The translations under genes and the position numbers were made by a program. A DNA stretch of 64,000 nt from Mycobacterium gallinarum (GTDB lineage: Bacteria > Actinomycetota > Actinomycetes > Mycobacteriales > Mycobacteriaceae), in contig NZ_AP022602.1 in assembly GCF_010726765.1 (NCBI RefSeq), positions 1-64,000 of the forward strand. Reading direction: 5' to 3'. A model generated the notes under the pieces. The model saw only the letters and a program-made list of their open reading frames with translations. It searched no databases and was not told the DNA's origin. Below, piece by piece: positions 16,898-25,448 of the stretch. How positions within the stretch are numbered: position 1 is the first letter of the stretch; every line of letters starts with the position of its first letter.

Positions 16898-16928
16898 GAC
16901 CCCGCCACAGAGCCGACAGGAGCCACCC

Positions 16929-17216
16929 ATGTACACGTTGACCATCGACGAGCACGGCCGCGACGTAAGCACGCAGCACGACACCCCAGAAGCCGCCCAG
17001 GCCGCCCTGCACGCGTACCTGGTGATCTCGGACTACTACCACCGACCCACTCAGCTCAGCGCCACTCACACGGCGTTCGAGCTCCTCTCCCTCGCCGAGG
17101 CACGGCCCCGCGTCGTCGGCGTGGCCACCATTGAGCCCTACTCCGAACTCGACGCCCGCCGCGACCTCAAGACCGTCTTCGCCGCCGCCAGCCCCATCCA
17201 CGCACTCGCGTCTTAA
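16929..17216 (+). CDS. Small hypothetical protein
   Basis: This 95-residue protein begins MYTLTIDEHGRDVSTQHDTP 32 bp after nrdH, with an AGGAG before the ATG. The N-terminal strand-helix pattern (EAAQAALHAYLVISDYYH) looks structured. No known motif or membrane segment is visible. It probably shares a transcript with nrdH and the next small gene. Confidence 0.55.
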   Translation: MYTLTIDEHGRDVSTQHDTPEAAQAALHAYLVISDYYHRPTQLSATHTAFELLSLAEARPRVVGVATIEPYSELDARRDLKTVFAAASPIHALAS

Positions 17217-17227
17217 GGACCCCCGGA

Positions 17228-17470
17228 ATGACAACCGTCTTCCTCGCCAACGTTCGGACCGCCGTGGAGGCGACGGCCATCGCCGAGACCGCCGACAACG
17301 CCGCCAGACTCGCATGCGAGAAGGCCATGGAGTACTTGCAGAGCGTGCATGGAGATTTGGGATACGACGACCCCATGCTGGTCGGGCAATACTTCGGAGT
17401 AGACGTGCTGGCGTTCGAGGTTGGCGGCCCGGCACAGTTCACGCGCCGCTCCACGCTGCTGGCGCCCTAA
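17228..17470 (+). CDS. Small hypothetical protein
   Basis: This 80-residue protein starts 12 bp after the previous stop (MTTVFLANVRTAVEATAIAE), is helical in its first half and ends FEVGGPAQFTRRSTLLAP. No family was recognised. It is the third member of the nrdH cluster. A 13-codon frame (MAYYLLRVDELP) follows at 17486 but has too little content to support as a gene. Confidence 0.45.
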   Translation: MTTVFLANVRTAVEATAIAETADNAARLACEKAMEYLQSVHGDLGYDDPMLVGQYFGVDVLAFEVGGPAQFTRRSTLLAP

Positions 17471-17579
17471 CCCACCGACGTCCGCATGGCCTACTACCTC
17501 CTCAGGGTCGACGAGCTGCCCTAACCCCCACGGCATGGGAGTGCGATGGCCAGAGATGGGCGGGCCATCCAACTGCCCG

Positions 17580-18021
17580 ATGGAGCTAGCACAGCTGAAG
17601 GCAGTCCTGGGCACCGATCCCGGGCAGGACGGCTACCGCGAGCTGTTCGGCGACCCCGCCATGGTTGGCCGCCGCCAGAGCTGTCACGTACACGAGGGCG
17701 TGGACCATCGTGCTGGCCACGGTCCAGAACTTCCTTGCGCCCTTCCCGGCAACGGCCGATCCCGTCGTCATCGAACACGCGAGTCTCGACGATCCACGCA
17801 TCGCCGGCCTAGCCGATGCTGATCGTCGCCTGGCGCGCTCACTCGTCCACGCGCGAGAACACATCAAGTACGTCGTCAAACGATCCGGCTCGGCCGTGCT
17901 GGACAGCGGGCAGCACCGCAACTGCTGGGCGCGCACAGCCGAAGTCGCTGCGATGCCCGTGTGGTTCGACGCCGCCACTGCGGCACCGCCGCGCGACGCG
18001 GTGCTCCTGCAGCGAGGCTAA
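17580..18021 (+). pseudogene. Hypothetical protein with a likely one-base insertion
   Basis: The frame at 17580 reads MELAQLKAVLGTDPGQDGYR then ELFGDPAM. Dropping one G near 17664 links it to LAAARAVTYTRAWTIVLATV and on through HIKYVVKRSGSAVLDSGQHR to the stop at 18021, about 146 residues. The downstream part alone could start at a TTG at 17665 (118 residues). No family was recognised. The frameshift reading is an inference from continuity of protein-like text. Confidence 0.4.
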
Positions 18022-18156
18022 GCGCCGACGCGCGACATCACCGCCGCACACCCCCTCCAGCCCTCCAGCCCGGCGCTGCGACACCGTGCCCCACACCACC
18101 CAGCTCGGCACACCCGGCGACATGTTTCACCGGACCTCGACGAGCTCTGGCCGACC

Positions 18157-18660
18157 TCACCACAGCGTGGCTTGGTCGCCCAGCAGGGCCGCCTGCACCG
18201 CAGCGGCATCCCAACCGTGGCGCACCGCTTCGCGCAGCGCCACCGAGCGTTGCCTACGAACGCCGCGACTATCGAAGCGTCGCACCGCATATCGGCCGCC
18301 GCCACGGCGCATCCGCGCCATGCGTTCCATGTTGTCGCCCTGCGACCCCGACACGACGTGCTGGCGGGGATCTGTCACCGCCGCGACCTTGACGCACACT
18401 GGGTTGTCGCACTCGTGGAGCCCAAGCACCCCAGCGGCCACCACACCGGACACGATGGCCAACGCGTAACGGTGCGGACGAACGCACAGACCCGAGCCCG
18501 CTCGAGTGAGGTAAAAGCGACCGTAGCCATCGGCGCCGATCGCCCCGGTCCAAATGTTGCAGTCCGAAGCCGTTGGCCCACAGACGACATGGCTGTGAAA
18601 GCGCGCGATCTCAGCAGCGTGCACACGCCGATCAACGATCAGCTTCCCTGCGCTTCTCAT
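18157..18660 (-). CDS. HNH-type endonuclease-like protein
   Basis: The 167-residue product reads CNIWTGAIGADGYGRFYLTR, then VRPHRYALAIVSG, LGLHECDNPVCVKV, HVVSGSQGDNMERMARMRRG. This is the pattern of small HNH nucleases from phages and plasmids: an N-terminal beta region, the first His in LHECDNPxCV, and the Asn in GSQxxNMxRM. Such proteins act as free-standing homing or packaging-associated nucleases. It is intact and points away from the recombinase element. Confidence 0.7.
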   Translation of the reverse strand: MRSAGKLIVDRRVHAAEIARFHSHVVCGPTASDCNIWTGAIGADGYGRFYLTRAGSGLCVRPHRYALAIVSGVVAAGVLGLHECDNPVCVKVAAVTDPRQHVVSGSQGDNMERMARMRRGGGRYAVRRFDSRGVRRQRSVALREAVRHGWDAAAVQAALLGDQATLW

Positions 18661-18992
18661 GGCCGATGAACCTAGCCGTCGACACCGACATTCAGAGCGT
18701 CGACCGCGGCCCGCTCCCCCGGTGCTGTGAACGCACTCCCGAGCCGCACCGCTGTGCGGTCATGCAACCGCCGCATACCGAGCGACCGGAGCCGCGATGC
18801 CCAGATACCCTGCGACGCAATCAACGAACGCCTCTCGCCGCATGATGCGCAACCGGCTAGCGCGGCCGCGGCGCGGCCGGCGGAGCGGCCGGTCGACATC
18901 ACGCCAGGCGCACGGGCCGACCGGCGCCACCGGGGCGCGCTCCCCCCGTGCACCGTCGACCTCGCCTCACCACGGCGCAACGCCCGCACCAT
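18661..18992. other. Spacer without a supported gene
   Basis: About 330 very GC-rich bases between the HNH gene start and the end of the coiled-coil gene. No frame has a recognisable motif or start signal. It presumably contains the HNH promoter, but no clear -10 box was identified. Confidence 0.35.
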
Positions 18993-19466
18993 TCACGCCG
19001 AGACGGCATCGGCCGGCGGCTCGCCGGAGTAGGGGCCAGCAGCCTTCAACGGCCCGCCATCCACACCACCCCCGCCTAGTGCATGCGAACCGCCCCCGGC
19101 CGAGGGGTTCTCGGGTTTCGGAGCATGCCGCGCCATGGTGCGAACAACTCCGATCCCCACGTCTGTCCGCGCGGCGATCGTCGTCAGCGTCTCACCGCGG
19201 CCCTGCATGCGTGCGATCGCCGCGCCGGCTTTGGCCCGATGGACAGCCACCCGCTTCGCGGCTTCCGCGTCGACCTGCGCGCGCAGCTGAGCCAGGCGCT
19301 CCTTCTTCCAGGACTCGACCTCGGCGATCTTGCCGACCGCCACGAGAAAGTCCGCGGCGTCGTCGATGTTCGCCTTGTCCCGCGCGGCGCGAGCCTCGTT
19401 GGCGCGCCGGGTCGCCTCATGCGCCCGCTTCCGGGCCTCAACCTTCGATATCCGTGGTGCTGTCAT
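18993..19466 (-). CDS. Coiled-coil protein with an HTH-like segment
   Basis: The ATG at 19466 is supported by a TAGGGT box seven bases upstream. The 157-residue product begins MTAPRISKVEARKRAHEATR and has a long charged helix (ANEARAARDKANIDDAADFL, ESWKKERLAQLRAQVDAEAA). A short resolvase-like HTH follows (GETLTTIAARTDVGIGVVRT), then a Gly-rich tail. It looks like a small DNA-binding plasmid protein. Promoter layout and helical composition link it to the gene at 11286-11747. Confidence 0.55.
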   Translation of the reverse strand: MTAPRISKVEARKRAHEATRRANEARAARDKANIDDAADFLVAVGKIAEVESWKKERLAQLRAQVDAEAAKRVAVHRAKAGAAIARMQGRGETLTTIAARTDVGIGVVRTMARHAPKPENPSAGGGSHALGGGGVDGGPLKAAGPYSGEPPADAVSA

Positions 19467-19479
19467 GGTCGGGACCCTA
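19467..19479 (-). promoter_or_regulatory. -10 box of a likely leaderless transcript
   Basis: TAGGGT on the minus strand lies seven bases before the ATG at 19466. The stretch from box to start codon (TAGGGTCCCGACCATG) is nearly the same as that before 11747 (TAGCGTCCCAGCCATG). Confidence 0.5.
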
Positions 19480-19859
19480 AGAGCCGACAGGCCGACCGGG
19501 CCACCACCACAGCCACATTCGTCATCCCTCAATTTTTTCCGTCGCTCCTGCCGCACTACCGCCGCTACCCTCACCACACCGCCGCCCGCTCCTCTCGCCA
19601 CCACCGCACAGCCCCCTCCACCTCTCTGCCTTGACCCCCCTTCCACAGCCCACCGACAGACCACACACCTCTTGCACTCAGGAAAAGACTGCCGCGAATC
19701 AACTCAGAGTGGACGGAGCCTGGTGGTGCATCGGGGTGGGTTCCTCGTGGGCACTTTAGTCACGTTTCCGTTTGGCCTGGTGAATCAATAGCGTCGGGGA
19801 CGTGGTAACTTTCCGTTGTCAATGTCCACTTTAAGTTTACGTCCGCAGTGGAGGTCGGA
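19480..19859. other. Upstream region of the recombinase element with repeated motifs
   Basis: No gene is supported in these 380 bases. CACTTTAGTCACGTTTCCG (19752-19770) and the related CACTTTAAGTTTACGTCCG (19827-19845) are spaced 75 bp apart in the same orientation. A third partial match, AACTTTCCGTTGTC, lies between them. Such spaced arms just before a tyrosine recombinase could be its binding or crossover sites. The left end of the element is probably here but could not be fixed. Confidence 0.35.
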
Positions 19860-20981
19860 GTGAGTGTTCCGGGTTCGGCTCACTTGGTTCTGGCGCCTGG
19901 TGTGGTGCATCTGAATGAGCCGGCGGCGGTGTTCGAGGCGATGCTTTCAGGATGGGGGCGCCAACAGAAGTCGAGACTGCTGGCTGACGCCACGATCGAA
20001 CCGCGGATCGCCTTGCTGCGAAGGTTCACTGCGTTCGCCGAATCGCTGCCCTGGGACTGGACGGCCGGTGACGTCGAGGACTTCACTGCCAGTTTGATGT
20101 CCGGCACCGATCGTCTAGCGCCGTCCACGATCCGCGGCTATCACCTGACGTTGCGGATGTTCTGCGACTACCTTCTCGACGGCCGCTACGGCTGGACCTC
20201 CCAGTGCGAGCAACGGTTCGGCAGGATCCCGTCGCAGATCTGTCACGACTACAACACCGCCGCGCATCTGGTCGAGTACGAGGGCAAGCCAGCCCGGCGA
20301 CCGTTCTCCTACGACGAGGTGGAAACCTTGTTCGGCTTTCTCGATGACCGCGTCGAGACGGTCGCGCGGTCGGGTCGCAAGGGCGCGTTAGCGGCGCTGC
20401 GAGACGCACAGATGATCAAGACGGCCTACGCATTCGGGTTACGCCGCCGGGAACTGTGCTTCCTGGACGTCGTCGATCTGCGTCCGAACCCGCGGATGCC
20501 GGCGTGGGGAACGTTCGGTGCCGTCCACGTCCGTTACGCGAAGTCCAGCCGCGGCAGCAACCCGCGGCGTCGCACCGTGTTGGCCGTCCCGGAGTTCGAC
20601 TGGGTGATCGACGGACTGCGCCAGTGGGTCGAGCAGGCCCGGCCGCTGTTGAGTCCCGGACCGCGTGAGGAGCTGTGGCTGACCGAACGCCAGCAGCGGG
20701 TGTCAACGAAGACGATGGACAAGCGGTTCGCGTTCTTGCGGGGGCAGGCCGGTCTGCCGAAAGACCTCACCTTGCACTGCCTGCGGCACTCCTATGTCAC
20801 CCACCTGATCGAGTTCGGCTACCCGGAACGGTTCGTCACCGAACAGGTCGGGCACTCCTATGCCTCGACCACTGCGATCTACACCTCGGTGTCGAACGAT
20901 TTCAAGACCAAGACCCTGCAGGCGGCGCTTCGTCGCGTCTACGGATCCACGACGACAACCGGGAGCCGGAATGAGCACTAG
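19860..20981 (+). CDS. Tyrosine recombinase/integrase of a three-gene element
   Basis: GTG at 19860 has GGAGG five bases upstream; an in-frame GTG at 19848 is possible. The roughly 373-residue protein has a SAM-like N-terminal domain (TAGDVEDFTASLMSGTDRLA) and a catalytic domain. The first Arg lies in AYAFGLRRRELCFLD, the His-x-x-Arg in LTLHCLRHSYVTHL, the second His in EQVGHSYAST, and the nucleophile Tyr in TAIYTSVSND. All catalytic residues are present. It overlaps the small HTH gene by 11 bases and leads the operon, so it is the likely active recombinase. Confidence 0.9.
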   Translation: MSVPGSAHLVLAPGVVHLNEPAAVFEAMLSGWGRQQKSRLLADATIEPRIALLRRFTAFAESLPWDWTAGDVEDFTASLMSGTDRLAPSTIRGYHLTLRMFCDYLLDGRYGWTSQCEQRFGRIPSQICHDYNTAAHLVEYEGKPARRPFSYDEVETLFGFLDDRVETVARSGRKGALAALRDAQMIKTAYAFGLRRRELCFLDVVDLRPNPRMPAWGTFGAVHVRYAKSSRGSNPRRRTVLAVPEFDWVIDGLRQWVEQARPLLSPGPREELWLTERQQRVSTKTMDKRFAFLRGQAGLPKDLTLHCLRHSYVTHLIEFGYPERFVTEQVGHSYASTTAIYTSVSNDFKTKTLQAALRRVYGSTTTTGSRNEH

Positions 20982-21303
20982 AACGGTAATCCGTTGGAAC
21001 CTGCGCCAACTGATGGCGGAGAACGGCATGTTCGCGACCACCGACCTGGTCGAGCCGCTGCACGAGCGTGGCGTGGAGATCTCCCGACAGATGGTTCACC
21101 GGGTTGCGACGAAACCGCCGCAACGGATCAATCTCGACTTGCTGGCGGCCCTCTGCGACATCTTGGCGTGCACGCCCAACGATCTACTCGAGCTCGCCCA
21201 GGAACAGATCCGCGAGGCGCCCGCGGTCAACGACAGCGGACCCGGGATTGGCGACCTGCGGCCGATCCGCGCCAAGATCCGCCGCCCCGGCGACAGTAGG
21301 TGA
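20971..21303 (+). CDS. Small XRE/Cro-type HTH protein of the recombinase element
   Basis: This 110-residue protein (MSTRTVIRWNLRQLMAENGM) has the Cro/CI fold seen in YozG-like regulators: LVEPLHERGVEISRQMVHRV is the HTH, and INLDLLAALCDILACTPNDL is the following helix pair. It starts within the recombinase gene and overlaps the third gene by 4 bases. Its place between the recombinase and the zinc-ribbon protein suggests it controls the operon or helps assemble the recombination complex. Confidence 0.75.
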   Translation: MSTRTVIRWNLRQLMAENGMFATTDLVEPLHERGVEISRQMVHRVATKPPQRINLDLLAALCDILACTPNDLLELAQEQIREAPAVNDSGPGIGDLRPIRAKIRRPGDSR

Positions 21304-22763
21304 ATCACTGCGTCTGCTGGGAGTGCGGAAGCACCAACGGCTTGAGTCGACTCGCGCATGGGCGGAGGATCTGCATCGGCTGTCGCCGGCGACGGCACTA
21401 CCACCCCGAAGCCTGCCCGCAGTGTGCCGTCGTGCGGCCGCTGGCATGGCTGCGCGGCGAGATCGTCGTCTGCGCGTCGTGTGCCGGTGTCGAGTCGATC
21501 TTCGCGTGCCGTGACTGCGGCCGCGAGGAACACCCGTACGGCGACAGTCGGTGCGCTCGCTGCTTCCTGCGCGAACGGCTCACCGACCTGCTAACCGACC
21601 CAGCGACCGGTCAAATCCATCGCCGGTTGCGTCCGGTGTTCGACGAATTGGTGAACTCCGAACGCCCGCAGACCGGACTGTGGTGGCTGCGCAAGAAACC
21701 CGGTATCGGTCCGCAACTGCTAGGCCAAATGGCGTGCGGCGCGCTCGAGATCAGCCACGACACCTTCCGCGCCCTGCCCTCGGATCGATCCCACGACTAC
21801 CTGCGCAGCCTGCTCGTCGCGGTCGGCGTCCTGGATCAGATCGAGATCCGAATCGAAAGGATGCTGCCCTGGATCGAGAACGTCGTAGCCCAACTGCCCT
21901 TCGAGGACGCCGCCCTGATTCGCCGGTTCGCTCACTGGCATGTGCTGCGGCAGATGCGCAAAGCCGCCCGCGAAGACCGATTGACCAAAACCATGGCCGA
22001 CGCGTGTCGCCGACGTATCCGCGTCGCTATCGAGTTAGTGGCCTTCCTCGCCGCTCACGACGCCAGTGCGGCCACCGCGACCCGGGATCTGTTGGAGCGC
22101 TACCAGGCGCACGTCGGCAGGACACTTGGCCACGAATACGCCTTCGTGGTCTGGCTGCGCGACTCCCGGATCAACACTAAGCTGACCGTTCCCGATGTCC
22201 CGCGGCCGCCGCCGGCAGTGACTGTGTCCGATGCGCAGCGCTGGGCGGCCGTCGAGCGTCTGTTGCACGACTCGACCTTGCGCCGCTACACCCGCATTGG
22301 CGGTCTGCTCACTCTGCTTTTCGCTCAATCCCTTTCGCGCATTGTGGCGATGCGAACGAGTCAGGTCACCATCACCGATGACCGGGCCGTGCACGTCACC
22401 TTCAGCTCGATTCCAATTCAGATGCCTCCCGTCCTCGACGATCTGATTCGCGAACACCTCGAGCACCGAGGCAAGAGCCTCTACGCCTCCCGCGAGACCG
22501 GATGGCTGTTTCCTGGCGGTAACCCCGGCCGCCACCTTGCCACCGAAAACATCCGGTCCCAGCTCGTCGCCATCGGCATCAAACCCTACGAGAACCGCAA
22601 AGCCACTCTCTTCCAACTCGCCGGCGACATGCCCGCACCCGTCCTGGCCGAGCTCATCGGGATCACCAACAACAACGCCGCCGCCTGGGCCACACTCGCC
22701 GCCCGCGACTGGACCGAATACATCGCCGAACGAGCCCAACTTCCTTCTACCCGTAGGCGGTGA
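21300..22763 (+). CDS. Zinc-ribbon, recombinase-like protein without catalytic residues
   Basis: The 487-residue product starts with four or five zinc-binding Cys pairs (CVCWECGS, CIGCRRRR, CPQCAVVR, CASCAG, CRDCGRE, CARCF within about residues 4-90). After a helical middle, its C-terminal half looks like a tyrosine-recombinase fold (RYTRIGGLLTLLFAQSLSRI, ENRKATLFQLAGDMPAPVLA, ELIGITNNNAAAWATLAARD). The positions where the HxxR and Tyr nucleophile would sit hold FQLA and a Trp. It is probably an accessory, catalytically dead relative acting with the recombinase encoded two genes upstream. It overlaps the HTH gene by ATGA-type spacing. Confidence 0.7.
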   Translation: MNHCVCWECGSTNGLSRLAHGRRICIGCRRRRHYHPEACPQCAVVRPLAWLRGEIVVCASCAGVESIFACRDCGREEHPYGDSRCARCFLRERLTDLLTDPATGQIHRRLRPVFDELVNSERPQTGLWWLRKKPGIGPQLLGQMACGALEISHDTFRALPSDRSHDYLRSLLVAVGVLDQIEIRIERMLPWIENVVAQLPFEDAALIRRFAHWHVLRQMRKAAREDRLTKTMADACRRRIRVAIELVAFLAAHDASAATATRDLLERYQAHVGRTLGHEYAFVVWLRDSRINTKLTVPDVPRPPPAVTVSDAQRWAAVERLLHDSTLRRYTRIGGLLTLLFAQSLSRIVAMRTSQVTITDDRAVHVTFSSIPIQMPPVLDDLIREHLEHRGKSLYASRETGWLFPGGNPGRHLATENIRSQLVAIGIKPYENRKATLFQLAGDMPAPVLAELIGITNNNAAAWATLAARDWTEYIAERAQLPSTRRR

Positions 22764-22892
22764 CGGTGGTGCACGCCTTCGGTTTTGATTCGGTTCAGGG
22801 TTGCTTGGATGCCTCGGGGCGGAGTTGTAACCTTCGGTGTCGGGACCGCCGCTACGATCCCGACGTCGGACCGCGTGGGCAGGAGAAGCACG

Positions 22893-23120
22893 ATGGCAGG
22901 GTTCAAGATGGATCCGAACTTCGAGAAGAACGTCACCAAGCAAGTCGCGAAGAATATGCAGAGCGACATCGATGCGGTCTTCCGGCAGCACAAGGGCCAA
23001 TCGGTCGACGCTGTGAAGCGGGCGCTGCAGAGGAAGCTCGGCACCGCCCTCGTAGAACCTGCCCTCACCACCGTGGCCGAATCGATCAGCCGAGGCGAAA
23101 AGGTCACGCTGAAGCTCTAG
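22893..23120 (+). CDS. Small hypothetical protein
   Basis: The ATG at 22893 follows AGGAG; the longer upstream frame lacks a start signal. The 75-residue product begins MAGFKMDPNFEKNVTKQVAK and is basic and helical, ending ALTTVAESISRGEKVTLKL. No domain was recognised. It lies between the recombinase element and the metal-resistance island and may be cargo or an element-end gene. Confidence 0.55.
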   Translation: MAGFKMDPNFEKNVTKQVAKNMQSDIDAVFRQHKGQSVDAVKRALQRKLGTALVEPALTTVAESISRGEKVTLKL

Positions 23121-23166
23121 CGCCTGGTTGGCGTTGGCCCGTACTCCGATGCGGTTTCATGTGTCG

Positions 23167-24168
23167 TCAGCTGTTGAGCAAGCCGCGGAAGATGGTTTGG
23201 CCGAGACGCGCGGCCTCGGAGAGTCCCAGAATTCCGCCCACCACGTGGGGATTCAGATCCGCCCACGCGTGGGTGGATGGGCGATCGGTGAAGAAGTTGA
23301 GGTAGTCGCAGCAGGTGTCGGCCGAGGGGCCCGTTCCGGATCGGACGCCGACGAAGACCACTGCGGTGCTGGGCTGCCCGATCGGCTCGCCGCGCTCGAC
23401 AGTGATCGTGATGGGATTGCCGTTAACGGGGTCCGAGGACTCGATCACCGTGTCGGTGTCGAGCATGAAGGCGATCCCGAGAGCGTCGACCGCGCACATC
23501 GAATATGCCTCGCCGCCATGGGCGAGGCGGACCCGGTGGCGAGTCGGAACAGCGGAGAACGGGTAGGCGACCTCGATGAGTCCACTGGTGCCGAGCCGGA
23601 TCACGTCCGAGGCATGTAGTCGAGTCAAAATCTCCTCCACTGGTGACTCGAAAGGCGATGCTGCGCTAGCGAGTTCGGCCATCGAGGGCGCAGCGCCGTG
23701 CTTGGCGAAGGCTCGCAGAATGCACTGATGCACGGCGGTCTCGCCAGGATCGCTGGGCGCGGCTCGAAACCGCGCTGAACCCAACGAGGCGGCCGCCGAA
23801 TCGGCCCCGGCAGCCGGGGCGCAGCAGGCATCTGCGGTGTGATCGGCATCGTCGCCGGCTCGGGCAGTAAGGCCGAGTGCGTCTCGCAGGGCAGCCACTG
23901 ACGGCGCACCGGCTACGGCGCCGCGCTCGTCGCGGTAGAGCCTGCACGACAGACTGGGTGGTTCGCCGGCCACAGCGAACGGATCACAACCGTCCACTAG
24001 CAGCGTCGGCGAGCCCACCATTCCAGCCGCGGTAGCGTCCTGCGGGTCATCGATCACCCGGTGGACCAGCGTCACCTCGGTGGTCTCCCCGGCAAGTGCC
24101 TGTTCGAGCCGGCGCTGCAGCACCGCAACATTCGGGCAGTCGGGAACCTGCAGAATCTCCAGTCTCAT
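23167..24168 (-). CDS. merB: Thioredoxin-like/organomercurial lyase (MerB) fusion
   Basis: The 333-residue protein joins two domains. Residues 1-90 (MRLEILQVPDCPNVAVLQRR through MVGSPTLLVDG) are a thioredoxin-like module with a single Cys at the active-site position. The C-terminal 200 residues are MerB: a winged-helix start (AVHQCILRAFAKHG), then YSMCAVDALGIAFM matching the MerB Cys-x-x-Asp pair, and DTCCDYLNFFTDRP matching the second catalytic Cys. MerB splits carbon-mercury bonds, releasing Hg(II). The ATG overlaps the merR stop, so the pair is coupled. No merA reductase lies in the window. Confidence 0.8.
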   Translation of the reverse strand: MRLEILQVPDCPNVAVLQRRLEQALAGETTEVTLVHRVIDDPQDATAAGMVGSPTLLVDGCDPFAVAGEPPSLSCRLYRDERGAVAGAPSVAALRDALGLTARAGDDADHTADACCAPAAGADSAAASLGSARFRAAPSDPGETAVHQCILRAFAKHGAAPSMAELASAASPFESPVEEILTRLHASDVIRLGTSGLIEVAYPFSAVPTRHRVRLAHGGEAYSMCAVDALGIAFMLDTDTVIESSDPVNGNPITITVERGEPIGQPSTAVVFVGVRSGTGPSADTCCDYLNFFTDRPSTHAWADLNPHVVGGILGLSEAARLGQTIFRGLLNS

Positions 24169-24572
24169 TGGTGCCCTTCTTCGTTGGTGTGCAATGACGA
24201 CAGCATCGGGCAGCGCCGGTCGCGACGGGGAAACTCGCAGGTCGACACCAATTCAGCGAGGGAATCCCTCACGCGGTTGAGGTCGAGGATGCGTTGCGCG
24301 AGTTCCTCCATCTTGACCTCGGCAAGGATCCGTACCTGGTCGCAGTCGTCGGGACCGCCGTTGGCCAGGTGGAGCAGCTCATCGATCTCATCGAGACTGA
24401 ATCCCAGCTCTTGGGTGCGCTTGACGAACCGCACCACCTCGACAGCACTGTCGGGATACGCCCGGTAGCGCCCTACCGATCGAGGTGGTTCGTCCAGCAA
24501 GCCGCGCCGCTCGTAGTAGCGCAGCGTCTCGGCGTTCACCCCGGCCAGTGCGGCAACCTCACCACGTCGCAT
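24165..24572 (-). CDS. merR: Mercury-responsive MerR regulator
   Basis: The start at 24572 (MRRGEVAALAGVNAETLRYY) gives 135 residues. The N-terminal winged helix has LRYYERRGLL and the dimer helix follows. Cys77, Cys112 and Cys121 have the spacing of the three Hg(II)-binding residues of Tn501 MerR (Cys82, Cys117, Cys126), including the C-x8-C pair TCEFPRRDRRC. This supports mercury sensing rather than another metal. Its own upstream region has a MerR-type promoter. It is coupled to the MerB fusion by ATGA. Confidence 0.88.
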   Translation of the reverse strand: MRRGEVAALAGVNAETLRYYERRGLLDEPPRSVGRYRAYPDSAVEVVRFVKRTQELGFSLDEIDELLHLANGGPDDCDQVRILAEVKMEELAQRILDLNRVRDSLAELVSTCEFPRRDRRCPMLSSLHTNEEGHQ

Positions 24573-24579
24573 ACACCCA

Positions 24580-24610
24580 TTCTCAACCCTGTACCTGGGT
24601 ACGGAGTCAA
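24580..24610 (-). promoter_or_regulatory. MerR-type promoter with a long spacer
   Basis: On the minus strand TTGACT (24610-24605) is followed by a 19-bp spacer containing the dyad CCGTACCCAGGTACAGG and a weak -10 region before the merR ATG. An over-long spacer with a centred dyad is the hallmark of promoters that MerR activates by twisting the DNA. The layout suggests autoregulation of merR-merB. Confidence 0.6.
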
Positions 24611-24639
24611 GGTACTTCAGCGCCGCTGCGGCTCGACCG

Positions 24640-25440
24640 CTACTGCGGTTTGGTCGCTCGGATGATGGTGGAGTGCAGCCCCTCGGTGACGGTGTGGCTG
24701 CGGGTGAGGGTGATCTCGGTGAATCCCGCATCAGCAAGATCGCTGGTGTATTCAGCGGCGGTCAGCGCGCCTGCGATGCAGTCGGCGTGGGTGCCCAGGC
24801 GGGCGCGGTCCTCGGTGGTGAGGTGATCGTCGGCGACCAGGTCGCTGATGCCGATGCGGCCGCCGGGTGTCAGGACGCGGTAGATCTCGCCGAATACGGC
24901 GGGTTTGTCCGGGGAGAGGTTGACGACGCAGTTGGAGATGACGACGTCGATGCTGGCGTCGGGCAGCGGGATCGCTTCCATATGGCCTTTGACGAATTCG
25001 ACGTTGGTGGCACCGGCAGCCGCGGCGTTGGCCCGGGCGAGGTCGAGCATCTCGTCGGTCATGTCCAGGCCGTAGGCGCGGCCGGTGGGCCCGACCCGGC
25101 GGGCCGACAGCAGCACGTCGATGCCGCCGCCAGAACCCAGATCGAGCACGGTCTGGCCCTCGTGGAGTTCGGCGACGGCGGTGGGGTTGCCGCAGCCCAG
25201 GCTGGCCAGCACCGCGTCGACGGGCAGTTGGTCCAGGTCGATGGTGTCGTATTGGCTTGCGCCCAGGCCGGACTCGTTCGGGGCGATCACCGAAGCGTTG
25301 AGGTGGCTATCGCTGCCGATGGTGCTGGTGGTGCCGCAGCACGCACCGGTGTTCTTGTTGATGACGGCCAGCGCGGCAGCTGCGTACTGGGCGCGGACCT
25401 GGTCGAGGATGCTGTCGGCGGCTGGGGTGTGATCGGTCAT
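24640..25440 (-). CDS. arsM: Arsenite S-adenosylmethionine methyltransferase
   Basis: The 266-residue enzyme has the ArsM signatures: an N-terminal Cys cluster (INKNTGACCGTTSTIG), motif I VLDLGSGGGIDVLLSARRVG, GHMEAIPLPDASIDVVISNC with the conserved Cys, and HADCIAGALTAAEY with the second substrate Cys. It methylates As(III) to methylarsenicals using SAM. It precedes merR-merB on the same strand, with 67 bp between. Confidence 0.92.
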   Translation of the reverse strand: MTDHTPAADSILDQVRAQYAAAALAVINKNTGACCGTTSTIGSDSHLNASVIAPNESGLGASQYDTIDLDQLPVDAVLASLGCGNPTAVAELHEGQTVLDLGSGGGIDVLLSARRVGPTGRAYGLDMTDEMLDLARANAAAAGATNVEFVKGHMEAIPLPDASIDVVISNCVVNLSPDKPAVFGEIYRVLTPGGRIGISDLVADDHLTTEDRARLGTHADCIAGALTAAEYTSDLADAGFTEITLTRSHTVTEGLHSTIIRATKPQ

Positions 25441-25448
25441 GTGTAGTC

